From: Pyrinomonadaceae bacterium
Lineage (GTDB): Bacteria > Acidobacteriota > Blastocatellia > Pyrinomonadales > Pyrinomonadaceae
Length of the DNA: 64,000 bases
Direction of reading: 5' to 3'
Assembly: GCA_021463165.1 (NCBI GenBank)
Contig: JAJTWY010000018.1
Location: forward strand, 1 to 64,000
Positions 36,631 through 44,830 of the stretch are shown piece after piece. Both the position numbers and the translations under genes were made by a program. The first letter of the stretch is position 1. Each line of letters opens with the position of its first letter. The notes under the pieces were generated by a model, which ran no database searches, was not told the origin of the DNA, and worked only from the letters and a program-made list of their open reading frames with translations.

Positions 36631-37122
36631 TTACTTCTTCTTCTTTTTCTTGCTTTCGGCGTGCGAGGTCCGGGTTCCGACAAGCTGCTTAAGTTCGCTC
36701 ATGAACTCGGATACATCTGCAAACTCAAGGTAAACGGATGCGAAACGGACATAAGCTACCTTATCCAAAGCCTTGAGCCTTCGCATGATGATCTTACCTA
36801 TCTCGTTGGTTGCTAGTTCCCGATCGAGTGAATCCTGCACATTCTTCTCGACCTCGTCAACGATGGACTCGAGCTGGTTTGTCGAGATCGGCCGCTTTTC
36901 GCAGGCGCGAAAAAGTCCCGCCAGGACCTTGTTCCGATCCCAGCCTTCCCTCTTGCCGTCCTTTTTTACTACCATGTACGGGATCTCATCGATCCGTTCA
37001 TACGAAGTGAAACGTCGCGAGCACTGAAGACATTCACGCCGACGGCGGATCGAATCGCCGTCCTTCGATTCACGGGAATCCACAACCTTGTCTTCAATGT
37101 GAGAACAGAACGGGCAACGCAT
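36631..37122 (-). CDS. nrdR: Transcriptional repressor NrdR
   Basis: Represses ribonucleotide reductase genes when dATP occupies its ATP-cone. The 163-residue protein begins with a zinc ribbon (Cys3, Cys6, Cys31, Cys34) followed by the ATP-cone from about residue 48. The tail ends in SKKKKKK, a basic run beyond the usual family end. No NrdR box or nrd gene occurs in the window. It lies 6 bases from the flippase-like gene upstream on the same strand, so the two are probably cotranscribed. Confidence 0.95.
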   Translation of the reverse strand: MRCPFCSHIEDKVVDSRESKDGDSIRRRRECLQCSRRFTSYERIDEIPYMVVKKDGKREGWDRNKVLAGLFRACEKRPISTNQLESIVDEVEKNVQDSLDRELATNEIGKIIMRRLKALDKVAYVRFASVYLEFADVSEFMSELKQLVGTRTSHAESKKKKKK

Positions 37123-37128
37123 ATTGGC

Positions 37129-38187
37129 TTAGGCAAAGTCAGGCGAATCCGAATTTATCTCTTTCTGTGCGTTCTCGCTCGACAGAAGGCTCCGGAACCT
37201 CTCGACACTAATGTCCCCTCGGATAAAGTAGTATAACCCGAAAAACAGCGCCGGTACGAAATAGACGAGGTGCATTGAGATAGCTACAGCGGCCGCCACC
37301 TCTGTCGTGATGTCCGTCTTGAGAAACAATAGGCTCCCCGCCGTTGCTGTATGAAAGGCACCGGCCGCCCCGCCGGGGGTTGGCACCACGGAACTGACGG
37401 TCGCGAAACCCATGATAAACAATGAGTCGCTAAATGTAAGCGGTAATCCAAAAGCTAGGAGGACAAACCACGTCGGGATCGAGATCGCAAACCAGAGCAC
37501 GATGGTCCAAAAAGTAACCCAGAGGGTTTCGCGCCAATCCCGAAGTATCGCAAGCGCGGCAGCTAGCTGTCGTAACACGCTTAACAGGATCGCCTGGAGT
37601 CTTGTCGGTATCCAACTCCGTGTCGTGACACGCTCGGTCCAGTCGATCACCGGTTGCGAAACCCGTTGAAAAGCTATCAACCCTACGAAACCGATCACCA
37701 CACCCGCTAGCAGGAGAAAGCCTGCCCATTCCAGAAAAAGGAATTCGCTTTCGCGCCCTGGCTGCGGCGTAAACCACAATAGATTTATTGAAAAGAAGCA
37801 AACAAGGGCAGCAAGATCAAAGACGCGTTCCAAGCCAAGAGTCACCAGGGCGGCAGAGGGCCGCACCCGACGGTCGCGCATCGGCAGCCACATCGGTCTG
37901 ACGATCTCGCCCATCCTTCCTATAAGAAAGATCGCCGAGAAACCAACGGTCGTCGTCGCAAAGAGTTCCCGCAAGCTCGATGGGGTGATAGGTGCAAGCA
38001 GCACCTTCCAACGAACTGCGCGGAGCAGATATCCAAGGCTTATGATAAGGGTCGCGGCGGTGAGATACCACGGATCAGCGCGTCGCAGACTTTCGCTGAC
38101 CGCCGGCCAATCGAGATTGCGACCAAAAAACCACAGGATCGCAACCGCAACTAGCAGCAGAATTGTAAATTTTAAGTAGTCTCGCAA
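37129..38187 (-). CDS. Lysylphosphatidylglycerol synthase TM-domain (flippase-like) protein
   Basis: A 352-residue integral membrane protein of the UPF0104/LPG-synthase TM domain family, with about eight helices. It lacks the cytosolic lysyltransferase domain of MprF, so it more likely moves or shapes a lipid than modifies it. Recognisable segments are GRNLDWPAVSESLRRADPW near the start, FLIGRMGEIVRPMW, and VVPTPGGAAGAFH, a conserved Pro-Gly-rich loop. The substrate is unknown. It is upstream of nrdR with a six-base gap. Confidence 0.87.
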   Translation of the reverse strand: MRDYLKFTILLLVAVAILWFFGRNLDWPAVSESLRRADPWYLTAATLIISLGYLLRAVRWKVLLAPITPSSLRELFATTTVGFSAIFLIGRMGEIVRPMWLPMRDRRVRPSAALVTLGLERVFDLAALVCFFSINLLWFTPQPGRESEFLFLEWAGFLLLAGVVIGFVGLIAFQRVSQPVIDWTERVTTRSWIPTRLQAILLSVLRQLAAALAILRDWRETLWVTFWTIVLWFAISIPTWFVLLAFGLPLTFSDSLFIMGFATVSSVVPTPGGAAGAFHTATAGSLLFLKTDITTEVAAAVAISMHLVYFVPALFFGLYYFIRGDISVERFRSLLSSENAQKEINSDSPDFA

Positions 38188-38254
38188 GTGCGCTCGGTTC
38201 CGACGCCGGGTACGGATCTATTCGTATCTTAACTGCTAAAACCAACGATCGAGG

Positions 38255-39469
38255 CTAGGCCGAAGCTGATGCAGCATACGGTGGCAGGATCACGCGCGCC
38301 GCTTTTTCTTTCTTCAGACCCAGGGCCCAATCAGCCTGCATCAGCGTGTGGATATCACGCGTACCTTCGTAAATGACCGCCGCCTTACAGTTTCTCAAAT
38401 AGCGTTCGACCGGATAGTCGTTCGTGTACCCGTTAGCCCCGTGGATCTCGATCGCCATCGATGCGGCGTGCTCGCTGCGGGTCGTCGCCTGCCATTTTGC
38501 CATTGATGCTGCCTTCGCCGACGGTTTGCCCGAGTTTTTGAGGTATCCGCACTTAAGCCAAAGCAGATGCGACATCTGGTAATCGGCTTCCATCGTTGCG
38601 ATCTTTTGCTTGACGAGCTGAAAATTCGCGATCGGTTGGCCCTGGACCTCGCGCGTATTCGCGTAGGCAATCGAAGCATCGCGACTCGCCCGAATAACAC
38701 CTGTCGCCCCGCTAGCCACCGTATAGCGGCCATTCTCAAGCGAAAACATCGCTATCTTAAACCCCTCGCCTTCCTTTCCGAGCATATTAGCGGCTGGAAC
38801 ACGAACGTCCTGCAATGAAAAATAACCCGTATTTCCTGCCTTGATCCCTAGTTTTCCATGCAGAGTTCCGCTCGAAAATCCAGGCATTGAGCGCTCAACA
38901 ATAAAACACGAGATGCCGCTATGGTCGCGCACCTTTTGCTTTTCCTGGTCGGTCCAACAAAAGAACAGAAAATGATCGGCGACGTCGGCAAGCGAGATCC
39001 ACATCTTCTCGCCGTTCAGTATCCAGTCATCGCCGTCACGGCGTGCATATGACCGCATTCCAACGACATCGCTTCCCGCGTTAGGTTCGGTCAACCCGAA
39101 GGTCGCTAGCTTCTCACCCTTCGCCTGCGGAACGAGATATTTCTGCTTCTGCTCCTCAGTTCCCCAGGAATATACACTGAGACTGTTCAGGCCCACGTGG
39201 ACAGACATTGCAACACGAAGAAAGGTGTCGCAGGCCTCAAGCTCCTCGCAAACAAGCCCGAGTGATATGTAATCAAAACCCGCACCACCATACTGCTCGG
39301 GAATGCAGACACCGAGCAACCCGAGATCAGCCATCTTGTCAAAAACAGTTCGTTCAAAATGGGCCTTTTCGTCCCATTCCTTTATGTGGGGTGCAACCTC
39401 GCCAGCACAAAATTCGCGGACCGTTTTCTGCAAGGCAATTTGCTCTTCTGTAAGTTCCAATTCGATCAC
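38255..39469 (-). CDS. Acyl-CoA dehydrogenase
   Basis: FAD-dependent enzyme of beta-oxidation or branched-chain amino acid breakdown, 404 residues. The N-terminal ELTEEQIALQKTVREFC and the signatures FGLTEPNAGSD and QIHGANGYTNDYPVERYLR-type segment near the C-terminus (here MAIEIHGANGYTNDYPVERY) are typical. YEGTRDIHTL, which carries the family's catalytic region and final fold, is intact. The start is GTG 12 bases after AGAGAGG. The chain-length preference cannot be told from sequence. It is divergent from the M24 peptidase. Confidence 0.95.
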   Translation of the reverse strand: MIELELTEEQIALQKTVREFCAGEVAPHIKEWDEKAHFERTVFDKMADLGLLGVCIPEQYGGAGFDYISLGLVCEELEACDTFLRVAMSVHVGLNSLSVYSWGTEEQKQKYLVPQAKGEKLATFGLTEPNAGSDVVGMRSYARRDGDDWILNGEKMWISLADVADHFLFFCWTDQEKQKVRDHSGISCFIVERSMPGFSSGTLHGKLGIKAGNTGYFSLQDVRVPAANMLGKEGEGFKIAMFSLENGRYTVASGATGVIRASRDASIAYANTREVQGQPIANFQLVKQKIATMEADYQMSHLLWLKCGYLKNSGKPSAKAASMAKWQATTRSEHAASMAIEIHGANGYTNDYPVERYLRNCKAAVIYEGTRDIHTLMQADWALGLKKEKAARVILPPYAASASA

Positions 39470-39686
39470 GTCGGTAAGATCCTCTCTAAATTTCCCTTAT
39501 GTTAAAATCTGTTCAGAAATTCAAACTAGGAGTCTATCACTTCGTAGATGATCTGCGAAACCTGACCAAAATGAATCCCCCGAGGATTGCGATCTCTTTT
39601 GCCGGACTCGCCTGATTCGCGTTGAAAGATAGTTCGTAATGCCGAGGTCCGCAACGATCGGGACAGCAATTACCAAGTTACTGAAT

Positions 39687-41042
39687 ATGAGATCAACTCC
39701 TGTCCGTAAGTCTTTCCTCATTGGTTTGACCATAGTCCTATCTGTTTACGCTTCGTTCGCCCAACATCGCTCAAGGAGATCGGTTCCGACGATCCCGAAA
39801 TTACTGACTCAACGTCAGCAAATGGATGCCCGGGAGCAATGGCTGATGAAACGTCTCGGAACGGTGTTATTGCCGATGATGAAGCGACATGGGATCGATA
39901 TGTGGATCGTAGTCAACGAGGAGTTCAACGGCGATCCTGCTGTCGAGTACATTACACCACCGATTCCCATGGTCGGCCGTCGCGACGTATTTGTCTTTAT
40001 TGACGAGGGCCAACGCGTCGAACGCATTGCGATGGTTCGCTACGATGAGGAGCGCCTGCGAGATCATTACCGCATTCTCATGCCAGCCCGTGATAAATTC
40101 GGCGAAGAGTTGCGGAAGATCGTCGATGCTCGAAATCCGAAAACAATAGCCCTGAATATAGGCGGCACACGAGGCCAGCAGAGCGGACTGTCGCATGATT
40201 CCTATAGTTTTCTTGCGGGATCGCTCGGAGCCGAGAATGAGAAGAAATTCATCTCCGCAGCTCCGTTTCTGACCGAATTCTTTGACACTCGCATTCCCGA
40301 AGAACTGGTCGAATATCAAAAGGCCGTGCTCGCCACCGACATAATAACGCAGCGGGCCCTTTCAAATGAGGTGATCAGGCCCGGTAAGACAACCGTCGGT
40401 GACGTTCGATGGTGGATGCTCGAACAAGTAAATAAACTCGGACTCACGGTATGGTTCCAGCCGGATCTTCGAATTCAGAGGCGTCAGGCCCAGACCGGCA
40501 CGACCGGACAGTTCCTGAGCACCGCAAAGGAATCGGAGGTGATCCAGCGCGGCGACCTACTCCACGTAGATTTCGGACTCGATTACATGGGCCTTTCCAC
40601 TGATTGGCAAAAGCACGCTTATGTGCTTAGAAGCGGCGAGCGTGCCGCTCCTGCAGGGCTTAATGCAGCTCTCAGGAACACCAATAAACTGCAGAACGAA
40701 TTGCTTTTTGTCGCCCGTGCCGGTATGACCGGTACCGATGTCTATGACCAAACGATGGCTGCGATCAGGCGGCAAGGGATCGAAGCTATGATCTACTCCC
40801 ACCCGCTAGGCGCACACGGACATGGCCTTGGACCGTCGATCGATTTTCGCGGAAACATCGGTGGCGGAGCCAATAAGATCCTCCCCGGCTCGTATATGTC
40901 GATCGAACTAAACACCTCAACTACCATACCTGAATGGGACGGCCAAAAAGTAACGATCATGGCCGAGGACGACGCCGTCATGACCGAAAAGGGCTACAAA
41001 TTCATCCGCCCTCGCCAGACCGAATTCTATTTGATCCGGTAA
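39687..41042 (+). CDS. Secreted M24 family Xaa-Pro peptidase-like protein
   Basis: A 451-residue exported protein with a signal peptide (about 1-25, SFAQ). The N-terminal creatinase/prolidase domain and the M24 pita-bread domain follow, the latter with HVDFGLDYMGLSTDW (metal Asp), PLGAHGHGLGP (metal His), SIELNTST and EDDAVMTEKGYKFI near the end. The metal-ligand set resembles prolidases but is not complete to my eye, so catalytic activity is probable rather than certain. The start was set at ATG 39687. It precedes moeA by 53 bases. Confidence 0.86.
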   Translation: MRSTPVRKSFLIGLTIVLSVYASFAQHRSRRSVPTIPKLLTQRQQMDAREQWLMKRLGTVLLPMMKRHGIDMWIVVNEEFNGDPAVEYITPPIPMVGRRDVFVFIDEGQRVERIAMVRYDEERLRDHYRILMPARDKFGEELRKIVDARNPKTIALNIGGTRGQQSGLSHDSYSFLAGSLGAENEKKFISAAPFLTEFFDTRIPEELVEYQKAVLATDIITQRALSNEVIRPGKTTVGDVRWWMLEQVNKLGLTVWFQPDLRIQRRQAQTGTTGQFLSTAKESEVIQRGDLLHVDFGLDYMGLSTDWQKHAYVLRSGERAAPAGLNAALRNTNKLQNELLFVARAGMTGTDVYDQTMAAIRRQGIEAMIYSHPLGAHGHGLGPSIDFRGNIGGGANKILPGSYMSIELNTSTTIPEWDGQKVTIMAEDDAVMTEKGYKFIRPRQTEFYLIR

Positions 41043-41095
41043 CCTCCCGTTTTGACCTCTGACTTTCACTTAATTCGTAGCAGCCAACAACCTCC

Positions 41096-42289
41096 ATGAT
41101 CTCGGTCACAAAAGCCATAAACATTATTGGACAGCAGGTAAAACCTCTGCCAAGCGAAGCCATCCCGCTGGGCGATTCGATCCGACGTATCCTCGCCGAA
41201 GATATTGTCGCAGATACGGATCTACCGCCCTTCGACCGTTCGCAGATGGACGGCTACGCTGTCGTTGCCGCAGATACGGTAGATTGCCCGGTTGATCTGA
41301 ATATCGTCGGTGAATCCGCGGCGGGGCGGGGATGGCGCAAGAAAATGAGGCGGGGCGAGGCGATCAGGATCATGACCGGAGCGCCAGTTCCAAAAGGGGC
41401 CGATGCCGTTCAGAAGATAGAACTGACTAGGGAAAGTGGTGAGGCGCTTCGCATCCTCGAGCCGACCGAACCGGGCCGCTTTATAGTAAAGAGGGGCAGC
41501 GAGATCAAGAAAGGCAAAGCCGTTGTCAATGCGGGCGAACAGATCTCAGAAAACATGGTCGCCGCTCTCGCAGCTTTCGGCTATTTCACGGTTAAAGTCG
41601 CACGATCGCCCAAGATCGCGATCATCGGAACTGGCAGCGAGATAGTCGAGATCGATAAGAAACCGAGCCGCGATCAGATCAGGAATTCAAATTCGATCAT
41701 GCTTGACGTCCTTTGCCGAAAATGGGGGGCGGCTCCAGTGATCTTGCCGAATGTCCGCGACGAAATATCGGATCTCAAATCCCGGATCGCGATTGCCGCA
41801 AGATCATCGGACATGATCGTCCTCACTGGCGGTGTCTCGGTTGGGAAGTATGACCACACGAAAACCGCCTTGAGTGAACTCGGGGCGGAGATCTTCTTCG
41901 AAAAGGTCAGGCTCAAACCTGGCAAGCCTGCCGTGTTTGCACGCCTTGCCGACACGTTGGTCTTCGGACTGCCTGGAAATCCTGTTTCGGCGGCCGTGAC
42001 ATTTCATTTGTTCGTCCGCCAGGCGATACTGCTTGCCCAGAGAGCAGTGAAACCTGATATGCCACAAGGTTTTGCCGTCGCAAGCGTTCCCGTTAAAGGC
42101 ACCAAAGAAAGAGATGTCTATCTGCCAGCCAAGCTCTCGACAACCGCTGATGGCCGCCTGATCGCCGAGCCGCGTCGTTTTTCCGGTTCGTCCGATTTCG
42201 TCGGCTTCGCGCGGGCCGATGCACTTATCGTCGTTCCGCGCGGCACGAATATCGCCGCGGGAGAAGCCGCGAAGATCGTTTATCTTTAA
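41096..42289 (+). CDS. moeA: Molybdopterin molybdotransferase MoeA
   Basis: Inserts molybdate into adenylylated molybdopterin to make molybdenum cofactor. The 397-residue protein shows the MoeA N-terminal FDRSQMDGYAV, the MTGAPVPKGADAV motif, the MoCF-like domain from about residue 180 (GTGSEI, TGGVSVGKYD) and the FGLPGNPVSA loop. The C-terminal beta domain completes it. moaC follows after three bases, so the two are cotranscribed. Other moa and mob genes are not in the window. Confidence 0.96.
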   Translation: MISVTKAINIIGQQVKPLPSEAIPLGDSIRRILAEDIVADTDLPPFDRSQMDGYAVVAADTVDCPVDLNIVGESAAGRGWRKKMRRGEAIRIMTGAPVPKGADAVQKIELTRESGEALRILEPTEPGRFIVKRGSEIKKGKAVVNAGEQISENMVAALAAFGYFTVKVARSPKIAIIGTGSEIVEIDKKPSRDQIRNSNSIMLDVLCRKWGAAPVILPNVRDEISDLKSRIAIAARSSDMIVLTGGVSVGKYDHTKTALSELGAEIFFEKVRLKPGKPAVFARLADTLVFGLPGNPVSAAVTFHLFVRQAILLAQRAVKPDMPQGFAVASVPVKGTKERDVYLPAKLSTTADGRLIAEPRRFSGSSDFVGFARADALIVVPRGTNIAAGEAAKIVYL

Positions 42290-42292
42290 CCT

Positions 42293-42760
42293 ATGTCAGA
42301 ACTATCACATTTCGACGAATCGGGAAAAATCAAGATGGTCGATGTTTCAGCCAAGGCCGCATCAAACAGGCGTGCTGTCGCAACCGGGCGGGTGTTGCTC
42401 TCTACCGAGACCCTCGAGATGCTGAGAACTCAAGGCGCTCCGAAAGGAGACCCGCTCGAAATAGCCCGCATCGCGGGGATCATGGCGGCAAAGAAGACCG
42501 CAGAACTTATTCCGTTGTGCCATCAGATAAACCTGAGCAAGGTCAATGTAATAGCGGAATTCCGTGATTTCGGCGTTTATCTCGAAGCAGAAGCCATTAC
42601 AACAGCTCAAACGGGCGTCGAAATGGAAGCGCTTACCGCGGTCTCAGTCGCCGCACTGACGATCTACGACATGTGCAAGGCGGTTCAGAAGGATATTGTG
42701 ATCTCGGACGTGCACCTCGAATCAAAAGTCGGCGGCAAGAGCGACTATCTTAAGGACTAG
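42293..42760 (+). CDS. moaC: Cyclic pyranopterin monophosphate synthase MoaC
   Basis: Converts 3',8-cH2GTP to cyclic pyranopterin monophosphate in molybdenum-cofactor synthesis. The 155-residue chain has the family opening [20 protein letters not shown], then [34 protein letters not shown] and the C-terminal [13 protein letters not shown]. Expected active-site residues are present. It follows moeA with a three-base gap. No terminator is visible before the M50 gene, 91 bases on. Confidence 0.96.
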   Translation: MSELSHFDESGKIKMVDVSAKAASNRRAVATGRVLLSTETLEMLRTQGAPKGDPLEIARIAGIMAAKKTAELIPLCHQINLSKVNVIAEFRDFGVYLEAEAITTAQTGVEMEALTAVSVAALTIYDMCKAVQKDIVISDVHLESKVGGKSDYLKD

Positions 42761-42851
42761 TCCGCATAATGGCGTTCAAAGATTTTTCTGATCACTAAAA
42801 TGAACTTTGAGATACAATAGGTCGTAAAAAGAGCCGCGAGAAGTTCACGAA

Positions 42852-43646
42852 ATGCCGATCAACTATACACTTGCCACCGAGGCCAGACCGCAAGTCAAGC
42901 TGCTGCTCATCGCTACTGTCGCTAGTGTCGCTCTCTGGATCATTGGATGGTATCTTCCGGTAGTCGGCTACATCGTGTACCCCCTTCAGCTTTTTGCAAC
43001 CTTTGTCCACGAAAGCTGTCACGCTCTGATGACGCTCGTCACAGGCGGATCCGTAATGAGTCTGACGGTTTCGCCCGATGGCAGCGGTGTGGTTTGGTCA
43101 CAAACCACCGGCTTTTCGTCCCTTCTCGTTTCCAGCGCGGGCTATGTCGGAACAACGCTATTTGGAACACTGCTGCTCGTATGGATGCGTTACGGCTTTA
43201 GTTCTCGACTGGCTCTTTACATACTCTCTGGCTTGGTTGGCGTAATGACGATCGTGTTTGGATTCATCGCGCCTTTTTCGAACTTCCTCGCGAACGTTAC
43301 CTTCTTCAGCATCGTATTCACGGTATTTTCCGGAGCCGTCCTGACCGCGGGGCTGTCTGCGATTGCCAGATTTGCTGCCGAGAAATGGGTAAACTTCTCG
43401 CTCGCGTTCCTCGCGGTCCAGTGCCTGCTTAATGCATTTTTCAGCTTAAAGACCCTGTTCGTTATCACGACCTCGACCGAGGCCTCATCTGACGCTGCAA
43501 ATATGGCGGCTGCGACCGGCATTCCCGCGGTCCTCTGGGTAATTCTGTGGATCGCCATCTCGCTCGTGATGATAACTATCGGCATTCGTCTATACGCCCG
43601 TCGCAGCATCAAGGCCTCACAAGACTCACTCTTTTTAGATCAGTAG
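42852..43646 (+). CDS. M50-type intramembrane metallopeptidase
   Basis: A 264-residue multi-pass membrane protein. The zinc-binding HExxH sits inside a membrane helix (FVHESCHALMTLVTGG, about residue 55), as in site-2 proteases of the M50B type. At least six helices follow. A typical NPDG-like second metal motif is not obvious to me. Such proteins often control envelope signalling. There is no strong ribosome site before the ATG. The next gene starts ten bases later, so an operon with the L,D-transpeptidase-like gene is likely. Confidence 0.8.
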   Translation: MPINYTLATEARPQVKLLLIATVASVALWIIGWYLPVVGYIVYPLQLFATFVHESCHALMTLVTGGSVMSLTVSPDGSGVVWSQTTGFSSLLVSSAGYVGTTLFGTLLLVWMRYGFSSRLALYILSGLVGVMTIVFGFIAPFSNFLANVTFFSIVFTVFSGAVLTAGLSAIARFAAEKWVNFSLAFLAVQCLLNAFFSLKTLFVITTSTEASSDAANMAAATGIPAVLWVILWIAISLVMITIGIRLYARRSIKASQDSLFLDQ

Positions 43647-43655
43647 ACCTCCAAA

Positions 43656-44435
43656 GTGGTGAAATTCCGGTTCCAGAGTATCGCTCCGTGTCTCGCGTTG
43701 ATGCTATTCGTCGCGGGCGCTGCCTCGCAAGTGAAGATCGCGAACAAGCCTCAACCGAAACCGAACTTTGCGAACTCCCTGCAAGCCGTTGTGGTGGTCT
43801 CAGATGACTGGGACAACACAACTGCCACGGCGTACCTTTTTGAGCGAAAGAATGCGAAAAGTGAATGGCGGCAAAACGGTATAAGTTTTCCCGTTTTGCT
43901 CGGCCGCAGTGGCTTGGCCTGGGCTGAGCTTCTAAATGGCGATATCGACATGACAAAGATCAAAATGGAAGGTGACGGCAATTCGCCTGCCGGCCTGTTT
44001 CCACTGACCTCCGTTTTCGGTACCGGCACAAAACCAAGCGGCGTTCAGATGCCATACACCAAGCTTGACCAATATACCGAATGTGTTGACGATCCGAATT
44101 CGAGTTTCTACAACCGTATCGCAAATCGGATGCAGGTCGGCAATTTCGACTGGAAGAGTTCTGAGAAAATGGCCGCGATCGTCCCGGAATATGATCTAGG
44201 CGTGGTCGTCGGGTCAAACACGTACCCAGTCGAGAAAGGCCGCGGTTCCTGCATTTTCCTGCACGTTTGGAAGGACGCCGGAACGGCGACCTCGGGCTGC
44301 ACCGCGATGGAACGCAGTAACATAGAACGCGTTGTAACGTGGCTTTCGCCCGCGAAGATCCCGTACCTTGTGCAGATGCCAAAAAAGGTCTACGATTCTC
44401 GTCGAAAAGCGTGGAAACTTCCGAAACTCTACTAA
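43656..44435 (+). CDS. Secreted L,D-transpeptidase-like protein (YkuD type)
   Basis: A 259-residue exported protein with a signal peptide (about 1-25). The domain resembles YkuD-family enzymes, which cross-link or attach proteins to peptidoglycan. The final part has IFLHVWKDAGTATSGCTAM, matching the His and Ser-x-Cys active-site pair (Cys in SGCTAM). GDGNSPAGLFPL is the conserved substrate strand. Start is GTG, which I chose at 43656. It overlaps a small gene at 44411 by 25 bases. It lies ten bases after the M50 peptidase. Confidence 0.84.
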   Translation: MVKFRFQSIAPCLALMLFVAGAASQVKIANKPQPKPNFANSLQAVVVVSDDWDNTTATAYLFERKNAKSEWRQNGISFPVLLGRSGLAWAELLNGDIDMTKIKMEGDGNSPAGLFPLTSVFGTGTKPSGVQMPYTKLDQYTECVDDPNSSFYNRIANRMQVGNFDWKSSEKMAAIVPEYDLGVVVGSNTYPVEKGRGSCIFLHVWKDAGTATSGCTAMERSNIERVVTWLSPAKIPYLVQMPKKVYDSRRKAWKLPKLY

Positions 44436-44683
44436 CCCTTGACCAACTCGCTGTCGGCTCCCGCCTGATCGTCCGCTCTCGCAAGGATTGGCGCTTTGCA
44501 GCGATCTCAAGAGTTTCCGAGGGACGCGTGACCCTAACCGTGTGTTCGCCCTCCGGACGCACGTATCGCCTGTGGCGCGAGCGGGGCGTCGAGATCCACA
44601 TGGAAGGCGCCGTCCCTATTCTTCCCTACGAAACAACCGACACGTGGCGAGACAATTTTTGCGACTACGACATCCGCTGGTGA
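44411..44683 (+). CDS. Small hypothetical protein overlapping the transpeptidase gene
   Basis: A 90-residue basic, Arg-rich protein with a compact beta-like pattern (LAVGSRLIVRSRKDWRFAAI, then a second half ending YDIRW). I do not recognise a family. The GTG start at 44411 lies inside the last codons of the transpeptidase gene, so translation may be coupled. A longer ATG reading from 44339 would overlap further. The even codon use supports a real gene, with moderate certainty. Confidence 0.5.
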   Translation: METSETLLTLDQLAVGSRLIVRSRKDWRFAAISRVSEGRVTLTVCSPSGRTYRLWRERGVEIHMEGAVPILPYETTDTWRDNFCDYDIRW

Positions 44684-44789
44684 ACGGTTAACCGAAAGGC
44701 CCTTCCCACCGTAGAATCCCGGCGCTTTATCGACCGTAGGTTGAGCCATCGGGATGCACAAGGGCTAAGATGTTTTCGCCCTCCATTCC

Positions 44790-44798
44790 TGGTATAAT
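44790..44798 (+). promoter_or_regulatory. Extended -10 promoter for uvrA
   Basis: TGG followed by TATAAT gives a consensus -10 with an extended TGn element. It ends 32 bases before the uvrA ATG. The -35 region is poor, as expected for extended -10 promoters. No SOS palindrome is visible near it. Confidence 0.6.
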
Positions 44799-44830
44799 GA
44801 AGGTTTGCGAATTAGTGAGAAACGCGATCA

